From: an uncultured Klebsiella sp.
GTDB lineage: Bacteria > Pseudomonadota > Gammaproteobacteria > Enterobacterales > Enterobacteriaceae
DNA length: 6,113 nt
Assembly: GCA_902490055.1 (NCBI GenBank)
Contig: CABUCP010000215.1
Coordinates: forward strand, 1 to 6,113
Direction of reading: 5' to 3'
Positions within the stretch are counted from its first letter, which is position 1. Every line of letters begins with the position of its first letter. This document shows, in pieces, positions 1 to 6,113 of the stretch. The translations under genes were made by a program, and so were the position numbers. The notes below the pieces were generated by a model, which did no database searches, was not told the origin of the DNA, and saw nothing but the letters and a program-made list of their open reading frames with translations.

Positions 1-2343
1 GAACCTGCTCAGGAATTAGGGCTCGATACCTCGCGTCCAATAATGTACGTCTTGCCCTACAACTCCAAGGCAGACCTGCTGACGCTGCGCGCCCAATGTC
101 TGGCGCATGATTTACCCGATCCTTTTGAACCGCTGGAAATCGACGGCATCCTGCTGCCGCGCTACGTTTTCATCCACGGCGGCCCGCGCGTGTTCACCTA
201 CTACACGCCGAAAGAAGAGTCCATCAAACTATTCCATGACTACCTGGACCTGCACCGCAACCATCCCGATCTCGACGTGCAAATGGTGCCGGTATCAGTG
301 ATGTTCGGCCGCGCGCCGGGTCGTGAAAAAGGCGAAGAGAATCCGCCTTTGCGTATGCTCAACGGCATTCAGAAATTCTTTGCCGTCTCCTGGCTTGGCC
401 GCGATAGCTTCGTGCGTTTTTCGCCGTCGGTCTCTCTGCGCCGCATGGCGGATGAACATGGCACCGATAAAATTATCGCCCAAAAACTGGCTCGCGTGGC
501 GCGCATGCACTTCGCTCGTCAGCGTCTGGCCGCCGTCGGTCCGCGTCTTCCTGCCCGTCAGGATCTGTTCAACAAGCTGCTGGCATCCAAAGCTATCGCC
601 CGTGCGGTAGAAGACGAAGCGCGCAGCAAGAAAATTTCTCACGAGAAGGCCCAGCAGAACGCCATCGCGCTGATGGAAGAGATTGCCGCGAATTTCTCCT
701 ACGAGATGATCCGCCTGACCGACCGTATTCTGGGCTTCACCTGGAACCGGTTGTACCAGGGGATTAATGTGCATAACGCCGAGCGTGTACGCCAGTTGGC
801 GCACGACGGCCATGAGATTGTCTACGTGCCCTGCCACCGCAGCCACATGGACTACCTGCTGCTCTCATACGTGCTCTATCATCAGGGGCTGGTGCCGCCG
901 CATATCGCCGCCGGTATTAACCTCAACTTCTGGCCGGCGGGGCCGATTTTCCGCCGCCTCGGCGCCTTCTTTATTCGCCGTACCTTTAAGGGCAACAAGC
1001 TCTACTCTACGGTGTTCCGTGAATACCTTGGCGAGCTGTTTAGCCGCGGTTATTCGGTGGAATATTTCGTGGAAGGCGGGCGTTCCCGTACCGGTCGTCT
1101 GCTGGATCCAAAAACCGGCACTCTGTCGATGACTATCCAGGCGATGCTGCGCGGCGGTAGCCGCCCGATCACCCTGGTACCAATTTACATCGGCTACGAG
1201 CACGTGATGGAAGTCGGCACCTACGCCAAAGAGCTGCGCGGCGCAACGAAAGAAAAAGAGAGCCTGCCGCAGATGATGCGCGGCCTTAGTAAGCTACGTA
1301 ATCTCGGTCAGGGCTACGTCAACTTCGGCGAACCGCTGCCGCTGATGACCTACCTCAACCAGCACGTGCCGGAGTGGCGCGAGGCCATCGATCCTATCGA
1401 AGCCGTTCGCCCTTCCTGGCTGACGCCGACGGTGAATAATATTGCCGCCGATCTGATGGTGCGCATTAACAACGCCGGGGCGGCCAACGCCATGAACCTG
1501 TGCTGCACGGCGCTCCTGGCGTCGCGTCAGCGTTCATTGACCCGCGAGCAGCTGACCCAGCAGTTAGATTGCTACCTCGATCTGTTACGCAACGTGCCGT
1601 ATGCCGCGGATTCGACTGCGCCGACGGCCTCCGCCAGCGAGCTTATCGACCATGCGCTGCAGATGAACAAGTTCGAAGTCGAGAAAGACACCATCGGCGA
1701 TATCATCATCCTGCCGCGCGAGCAGGCGGTGCTGATGACCTACTACCGCAATAACATTGCTCATATGCTGGTGATGCCGTCGCTGCTGGCCGCGATTGTT
1801 ACCCAGCATCGCCGCATCTCCCGTAGCGAAATTCTGCGCCACGTCGAAATGTTCTATCCGTTACTGAAGGCAGAGCTGTTCCTGCGCTGGGAAAAAGACG
1901 AACTGGCGGGCGTTATCGATGCGTTAATCGCTGAGATGCAGCGTCAGGGTCTGATCGTCGTGAATGGCGATGAGGTCAGCGTGAATCCGGCTCATTCTCG
2001 TTCCCTGCAGCTGCTGGCCGCCGGCGCGCGCGAAACGCTGCAGCGCTACGCGATCACCTTCTGGCTGCTGAGCGCCAACCCGTCCATCAACCGCAGCACG
2101 CTGGAAAAAGAGAGCCGCACTATGGCTCAGCGCCTGTCGGTGCTGCACGGTATCAATGCGCCGGAGTTCTTCGATAAAGCGGTGTTCAGTACCCTGGTGC
2201 TGACCCTGCGTGACGAAGGCTACATCAGCGATACCGGCGATGCCGAGCCGGAAGAGACCCTGAAGGTCTACCGGATGCTGGCGGATTTGATTACGTCGGA
2301 TGTCCGTTTGACGATTGAAAGCGCCGCGCAGGACGACGCATAA
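1..2343 (+). CDS. plsB: Glycerol-3-phosphate O-acyltransferase PlsB (5'-truncated by window edge)
   Basis: PlsB is the inner-membrane sn-glycerol-3-phosphate acyltransferase that makes 1-acyl-glycerol-3-phosphate, the first step of phospholipid synthesis. The reading frame is open from base 1 ([20 protein letters not shown]), so the ATG at 43 is internal; it aligns with E. coli PlsB from about residue 28, giving about 807 residues in full, the family's usual length. In that numbering all acyltransferase motifs are intact: motif I HRSHMD with H306 and D311 (835-852), motif II GAFFIRR around 348-354 (from 961), motif [11 protein letters not shown] starting at E385 (1072) and motif IV with P421 (1180). 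The C-terminal part continues without interruption to TAA at 2341. It faces ubiA tail to tail, with a hairpin terminator between them. Identification is from recognised sequence and intact motifs; nothing suggests loss of function. Confidence 0.97.
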   Translation, partial: EPAQELGLDTSRPIMYVLPYNSKADLLTLRAQCLAHDLPDPFEPLEIDGILLPRYVFIHGGPRVFTYYTPKEESIKLFHDYLDLHRNHPDLDVQMVPVSVMFGRAPGREKGEENPPLRMLNGIQKFFAVSWLGRDSFVRFSPSVSLRRMADEHGTDKIIAQKLARVARMHFARQRLAAVGPRLPARQDLFNKLLASKAIARAVEDEARSKKISHEKAQQNAIALMEEIAANFSYEMIRLTDRILGFTWNRLYQGINVHNAERVRQLAHDGHEIVYVPCHRSHMDYLLLSYVLYHQGLVPPHIAAGINLNFWPAGPIFRRLGAFFIRRTFKGNKLYSTVFREYLGELFSRGYSVEYFVEGGRSRTGRLLDPKTGTLSMTIQAMLRGGSRPITLVPIYIGYEHVMEVGTYAKELRGATKEKESLPQMMRGLSKLRNLGQGYVNFGEPLPLMTYLNQHVPEWREAIDPIEAVRPSWLTPTVNNIAADLMVRINNAGAANAMNLCCTALLASRQRSLTREQLTQQLDCYLDLLRNVPYAADSTAPTASASELIDHALQMNKFEVEKDTIGDIIILPREQAVLMTYYRNNIAHMLVMPSLLAAIVTQHRRISRSEILRHVEMFYPLLKAELFLRWEKDELAGVIDALIAEMQRQGLIVVNGDEVSVNPAHSRSLQLLAAGARETLQRYAITFWLLSANPSINRSTLEKESRTMAQRLSVLHGINAPEFFDKAVFSTLVLTLRDEGYISDTGDAEPEETLKVYRMLADLITSDVRLTIESAAQDDA

Positions 2344-2351
2344 CATGCGGC

Positions 2352-2395
2352 TTTCTTTCCCCGGCTCGCGCCGCGAGCCGGGGAAAAAGGTTTTT
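2352..2395 (+). terminator. Intrinsic terminator of plsB, between convergent plsB and ubiA
   Basis: A near-perfect inverted repeat spans 2356-2370 and 2372-2386 (15 complementary bases each side of one central base; in practice 14 pairs with a 3-nt loop). Past one C/A mismatch, the plus-strand RNA can extend the stem with a U-A pair and two G-U wobbles up to 2352/2390, which brings its base directly against a run of five T at 2391-2395. The minus-strand RNA loses the wobbles and has no U-run after the hairpin, so the element should work best for plsB. The T-run overlaps the ubiA stop codon. Structure is seen; function is inferred. Confidence 0.75.
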
Positions 2396-3263
2396 ACTGC
2401 AGGTAACTCATCGCCAGACCGAGAAACAGCACCAGCCCAACGTAGTTATTATTCATAAACGCTTTAAAACAGTTATCACGCTCGCGTTTGAAGATCAGCT
2501 TCTGCTGCCAGACGAACAGCCCCGCCGCGATAAACAGCGACCAGTAGTACTCCCAGTTCAGTCCATTCAGCCAGCCTACCGCGCCCATCAGAACCAGTAC
2601 GGCAACTTGAAGAATACCGATAATCAGGCGATCGTTTTCGCCAAACAAAATCGCCGTCGACTTAATGCCGATTTTGACGTCGTCATCGCGGTCAACCATC
2701 GCATACTGGGTATCGTAAGCTACCGCCCACAGGATATTGGCGAGGAACATCAGCCAACAGCTGAGCGGCAGCGATTCGCTGACCGCCGAGAACGCCATCG
2801 GGATCGACCAGCCAAAGGCCGCGCCCAGCACCACCTGCGGCAGATGGGTGTAGCGTTTCATAAACGGATAGACCCACGCCAGCGCCAGGGCCGCCACCGA
2901 CAGCAGGATGGTCATAGTATTGAGCGTCAGCACCAGCAGAAAAGAGAGCACTACCAGCACGGCGAATAAAGTACGGGCCTCTTTTTCACTGACGTCGCCG
3001 CTAGGCAACGGGCGACGAGCGGTACGTTTTACGTGGCCGTCGAATTTGCGATCGGCATAATCATTCACCACACAGCCAGCGGCGCGCATCAGCCAAACGC
3101 CGGCGACGAACACCGCCAGGATCCACAGCGGCGGCACGCCGGGAGAAGCCACCCATAGCGCCCACAGCGTCGGCCACAGCAGTAGCAGCGCGCCGATTGG
3201 TTTGTCAGTACGCATCAGGCGATGAAACGCCAACAGCTTATTCTGCGTCAGACTCCACTCCAT
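2394..3263 (-). CDS. ubiA: 4-hydroxybenzoate octaprenyltransferase UbiA
   Basis: UbiA is the integral inner-membrane prenyltransferase that joins 4-hydroxybenzoate to the polyprenyl (octaprenyl) diphosphate side chain, the second step of ubiquinone synthesis. The 289-residue product matches the usual 290 of E. coli and is strongly hydrophobic, with about nine membrane segments from residue 23 to the C-terminus. The two Asp-rich motifs that bind Mg2+ and diphosphate are intact: NDYADRKFD (N67, D68, D71, D75) and [12 protein letters not shown] (D184, D191, D195). The ATG at 3263 is preceded by GAGG eight bases upstream, and the start gives [10 protein letters not shown] as in E. coli. Only 12 bp separate it from the ubiC stop, so the two are almost certainly co-transcribed and perhaps translationally linked. 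The last residues (MSYLQ) differ from E. coli MSYWHF, a harmless tail difference. Confidence 0.97.
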   Translation of the reverse strand: MEWSLTQNKLLAFHRLMRTDKPIGALLLLWPTLWALWVASPGVPPLWILAVFVAGVWLMRAAGCVVNDYADRKFDGHVKRTARRPLPSGDVSEKEARTLFAVLVVLSFLLVLTLNTMTILLSVAALALAWVYPFMKRYTHLPQVVLGAAFGWSIPMAFSAVSESLPLSCWLMFLANILWAVAYDTQYAMVDRDDDVKIGIKSTAILFGENDRLIIGILQVAVLVLMGAVGWLNGLNWEYYWSLFIAAGLFVWQQKLIFKRERDNCFKAFMNNNYVGLVLFLGLAMSYLQ

Positions 3264-3271
3264 TTTCTCTT

Positions 3272-3275
3272 CCTC
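3272..3275 (-). promoter_or_regulatory. Ribosome binding site of ubiA
   Basis: The minus-strand GAGG begins in the base right after the ubiC stop codon and lies eight bases before the ubiA ATG. The whole 12-base ubiC-ubiA gap is purine-rich (GAGGAAGAGAAA), so the spacer is essentially a ribosome binding site. This supports reinitiation or coupled translation of ubiA on a ubiCA message. Confidence 0.75.
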
Positions 3276-3773
3276 TTAATACAATGGCGATGCAGGCAGA
3301 AACAGTTCTGTCAGCAGCAGCGGTTTGCCGCTCAACCGGAGGCGGGAACGGCGCCCCCACAGCTGTGCATTACGGCCTATCTCAATAAAGTCGCGGGTTA
3401 ACGTCGACGAAGTAAACAAATACCGGCCCAGCGGCGTCTGTCCCAATTGCTGTAGGGCCAGTTCCGGGCCGCATAGCGTCGATTCCGGCACGATGGTGCG
3501 GCCGGCAAGCCAGGGCTCGCCATCGGCGCAAAGAATGATTTCCCGCAGCCAATAACGCGCTTCATCCGGCAGCAGGGCTTCTTCACCCGCCAGCGCGTCG
3601 CGGCCGACAAAACCTTCGTTAACCATGGTCACGGTGACCTTTTTCCCTTGTTGCTCAAAACGTTTGGTCATTGAGTCTTCCAGCAACAGCCAGTCGCGCA
3701 GCGGCGCGTCCAGCTCGGGTATGGCGGCAAAATAGCGCAGCGCACGCAGTTGCGTAAGCGCAGGATGTGGCAT
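3276..3773 (-). CDS. ubiC: Chorismate pyruvate-lyase UbiC
   Basis: UbiC is the cytoplasmic enzyme that removes pyruvate from chorismate to give 4-hydroxybenzoate, the first committed step of ubiquinone synthesis and the substrate of the UbiA encoded next. The chosen start, ATG at 3773 ([14 protein letters not shown]), gives exactly 165 residues, the E. coli length, and has GGAGA seven bases upstream. The frame stays open further upstream to 3875, but those 34 residues have no counterpart in the family and cross the likely promoter. Residues known to contact the product in E. coli UbiC are present at the same positions: M35, R77, L115 and E156. The C-terminal half ([19 protein letters not shown] onward) is nearly identical to E. 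coli; the region around residues 45-70 is the most divergent, as expected for the less constrained part. Confidence 0.96.
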   Translation of the reverse strand: MPHPALTQLRALRYFAAIPELDAPLRDWLLLEDSMTKRFEQQGKKVTVTMVNEGFVGRDALAGEEALLPDEARYWLREIILCADGEPWLAGRTIVPESTLCGPELALQQLGQTPLGRYLFTSSTLTRDFIEIGRNAQLWGRRSRLRLSGKPLLLTELFLPASPLY

Positions 3774-3780
3774 GCCTGAT

Positions 3781-3785
3781 TCTCC
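3781..3785 (-). promoter_or_regulatory. Ribosome binding site of ubiC
   Basis: Minus-strand GGAGA ends seven bases before the ATG at 3773. It decides the start: the longer in-frame option at 3875 would place this site inside the coding region. Confidence 0.65.
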
Positions 3786-3803
3786 GGTACAAAACGTGCA
3801 GAC

Positions 3804-3845
3804 ATTGTATCGCAGAATAGCGTTTTGAGGGCGGGCAAACGTCAA
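3804..3845 (-). promoter_or_regulatory. Probable ubiCA promoter region
   Basis: On the minus strand a good -10 hexamer, TACAAT (3809-3804, in GATACAAT), lies about 30 bp upstream of the ubiC start codon. No good -35 sits 17 bp before it. A TTGACG (3845-3840) further upstream would suit a -35, but the bases 17-18 bp after it (CGCTAT/GCTATT) make a weak -10. The true promoter is therefore uncertain: either the TACAAT with an activator, or the TTGACG with a poor -10. A promoter is expected here, since a strong terminator lies just upstream. No convincing FNR-type palindrome was seen. Confidence 0.4.
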
Positions 3846-3860
3846 TATACGATCATCCAC

Positions 3861-3878
3861 GCAACAGGCATGCAACAG
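3861..3878. repeat. Pair of 7-bp direct repeats upstream of ubiC
   Basis: GCAACAG occurs at 3861-3867 and again at 3872-3878, start to start 11 bp, about one helical turn (CTGTTGC read on the ubiC strand). The pair lies between the malM terminator and the ubiC promoter region, just upstream of the TTGACG hexamer. The repeat is seen; a role as a regulator site is only a possibility. Confidence 0.4.
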
Positions 3879-3893
3879 TCGCCGCTGCGCGAT

Positions 3894-3923
3894 AAAAAAA
3901 GGTGCGTCCAGGCGGACGCACCT
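3894..3923 (-). terminator. Rho-independent terminator of the malK-lamB-malM operon
   Basis: On the minus strand a perfect 10-bp GC-rich stem, AGGTGCGTCC / GGACGCACCT (3923-3914 and 3909-3900), with a 4-nt loop GCCT, is followed at once by six further T (3899-3894). It starts about 40 bases after the malM stop codon. This is a textbook intrinsic terminator, and it ends the maltose operon before ubiC. Confidence 0.92.
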
Positions 3924-3961
3924 AAAGGCTGTGCCTAAACATCAGCATTGTGGGGAGACGG

Positions 3962-4909
3962 TCACCCCTTGCCTTTTACACTGCTGATAAAGGTGGAACG
4001 AGCAGATTTCGAGCCGAGGCGCTCAGCTTCGTTCATCAATTTCAGGGCCTTGTCGATATCGCCTTGCTTAACCGCTTTCTTGATACCGTTGTTGAAGTAG
4101 GTTTCGGTATCGTCGAGCATCGGTTCGCTTTTCGCCGCCGGCGCGGCGGCAACCGGCGCGACAACAGGCGCGGCCGTCGCGGCTGGGGAGTTAGACACCG
4201 GCGCGGCGGTATTACCGACGGTCACCGGGCCAGGGCCAGATGAACCAAACAGCGGGCCAACCAGCACACTGGAGGAACTGCTGGTTTTCACTTTCAGTTT
4301 CACCACCCCGTCGGTCGTATGTTTAGCGATCGGATCCGGAATATCCGGCACCGCGTTACCGGTACCTTTGGCGTAGGCTTTCGCCGGATCAAGCAACGTG
4401 GTGGTCTGCTGGAGATCTTTATCCGTGGTAAAAACCAGAACATATAGCTTTTGTTGACCCAGCGCAGGCGTCAGACGCATCACTCCTTCCAGACGATCGG
4501 CGCTCATCACGCCCGGTTCCTGATAGGTAAAATAGCTGCTGGGGAAAAACGCAGAAGGCGTCATATTTTGATCTAAAATCAGCACGTTCGGCGCATAAAC
4601 GCTGGTTTGTTTGTTCACCTCACTGGATAACGTCAGCGTTAATTCACCGATATTGGCCGGAACGCTGTAAGCTGCCACCGGGCCGGTGATGCCGGCGACG
4701 CTCAAACGCTGGCCGCCGGTAGAAAGCTGGGTTGACTGAACCTTAGATTGATCGACCGGGGTCCAGGTCAACTGTTGCAGCGCCGATGTTGGGATGGTCG
4801 GCGCGGCGCTGGTGTTTTGTGGCACATAGTTGACGTCTGCGAGGCTAATACCCGGGACGCTCGCCAGTAATCCAGCGGATAAGCAGAGAGCTACGAGACT
4901 TTTTTTCAT
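3962..4909 (-). CDS. malM: Maltose operon periplasmic protein MalM
   Basis: MalM is the periplasmic protein encoded last in the malK-lamB-malM operon. Its biochemical role is not firmly established; it is not essential for maltose uptake. The ATG at 4909 gives 315 residues and is preceded by TGAGGT seven bases upstream; an in-frame ATG at 4930 would add seven residues before the signal peptide and lacks such a site. A signal peptide is clear: MKKS, a hydrophobic core LVALCLSAGLLASVPG, and a cleavage site after ISLA at about residue 24, so the mature chain begins DVNYVPQNT. A conserved beta-rich body is followed by an Ala/Pro/Val-rich linker at about residues 225-259 and a helical C-terminal segment (MLDDTETYFN to the end at SVKGKG). 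E. coli MalM has about 306 residues, and the difference lies in the linker. Lower identity near the linker is the only oddity. Confidence 0.96.
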   Translation of the reverse strand: MKKSLVALCLSAGLLASVPGISLADVNYVPQNTSAAPTIPTSALQQLTWTPVDQSKVQSTQLSTGGQRLSVAGITGPVAAYSVPANIGELTLTLSSEVNKQTSVYAPNVLILDQNMTPSAFFPSSYFTYQEPGVMSADRLEGVMRLTPALGQQKLYVLVFTTDKDLQQTTTLLDPAKAYAKGTGNAVPDIPDPIAKHTTDGVVKLKVKTSSSSSVLVGPLFGSSGPGPVTVGNTAAPVSNSPAATAAPVVAPVAAAPAAKSEPMLDDTETYFNNGIKKAVKQGDIDKALKLMNEAERLGSKSARSTFISSVKGKG

Positions 4910-4916
4910 TATGATG

Positions 4917-4922
4917 ACCTCA
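4917..4922 (-). promoter_or_regulatory. Ribosome binding site of malM
   Basis: Minus-strand TGAGGT lies seven bases before the ATG at 4909 and sets the start of MalM there. It falls inside the reading frame that would open at the upstream ATG at 4930. Confidence 0.75.
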
Positions 4923-4976
4923 GGCTGCATAGATCTAGCGGTGGCCAGGCAATAGCGCGCTAAACCTCAAGGGATA

Positions 4977-4994
4977 GAGGGGCTTACGCCCCTC
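4977..4994 (-). other. Stem-loop in the lamB-malM intergenic gap
   Basis: In the lamB-malM transcript a perfect 7-bp stem, GAGGGGC / GCCCCTC, closes a GTAA loop, which as RNA is a GNRA-type tetraloop and unusually stable. It begins about 30 bases after the lamB stop codon. No U-run follows, so it does not look like a terminator; it more likely protects the upstream lamB message from 3' decay or lowers malM expression relative to lamB. The structure is seen; the role is inferred from the E. coli operon, where REP palindromes occupy this gap. Confidence 0.65.
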
Positions 4995-5024
4995 GTCTTT
5001 GTGTTACGTCAGGTAATGACTGGA

Positions 5025-6113
<1,089 letters not shown>

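Noticed and set aside
43..45. ATG as the start of plsB
   Set aside because: The frame is open from base 1 and the upstream residues ([13 protein letters not shown]) match E. coli PlsB, so this Met is internal.
295..846. 183-residue open frame antisense to plsB
   Set aside because: It is a shadow of plsB codon use, with no domain that I recognise; plsB in this region is nearly identical to E. coli.
3774..3875. N-terminal extension of UbiC by 34 residues
   Set aside because: The extension matches nothing in the family and contains Cys-rich random-looking sequence. The ATG at 3773 has a good ribosome binding site and gives exactly the family length.
3925..3935. Small AGGC/GCCT hairpin next to the malM terminator
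   Set aside because: Only four base pairs with a 3-nt loop; too weak to call beside the strong terminator.
4910..4930. Longer MalM start at 4930
   Set aside because: It would put MQPEVII before a complete signal peptide and would include the ribosome binding site of the better start in the coding region.

Overview
The window is a stretch of conserved chromosomal backbone from a member of the Enterobacteriaceae. All five genes read as close relatives of Escherichia coli genes of the same length or nearly so, in the known order lamB-malM ... ubiC-ubiA | plsB. The differences from E. coli (G/C-rich third codon positions, a longer Ala/Pro-rich linker in MalM, different LamB loops, no yjbI) fit a Klebsiella/Raoultella/Enterobacter-like genome. 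That genus guess is inference from remembered E. coli proteins, not from a search.

Layout. Positions 1-2343 (+) carry plsB, cut at its 5' end by the window edge with about 27 codons missing. A strong hairpin at 2352-2395 separates it from ubiA (2394-3263, -), which converges on it. ubiC (3276-3773, -) lies 12 bp upstream of ubiA and forms the ubiCA operon with it. Between ubiC and malM is a 188-bp gap (3774-3961) with a textbook intrinsic terminator for the maltose operon, a pair of 7-bp direct repeats one helical turn apart and a probable ubiC promoter region. malM (3962-4909, -) follows lamB (5025-6113, -, cut at its 5' end by the window edge) after a 115-bp gap that holds a small GC-rich stem-loop with a GNRA-type tetraloop.

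Functionally there are three units. lamB and malM are the distal part of the malK-lamB-malM maltose/maltodextrin operon: the outer-membrane sugar channel and a periplasmic accessory protein. ubiC and ubiA make the first two committed steps of ubiquinone synthesis: chorismate to 4-hydroxybenzoate, then its prenylation in the inner membrane. plsB starts phospholipid synthesis by acylating glycerol-3-phosphate.

No mobile element, CRISPR array, RNA gene, frameshift or new system was seen. The observations worth a second look are small: intergenic structures, a gene missing relative to E. coli, and local protein variation.
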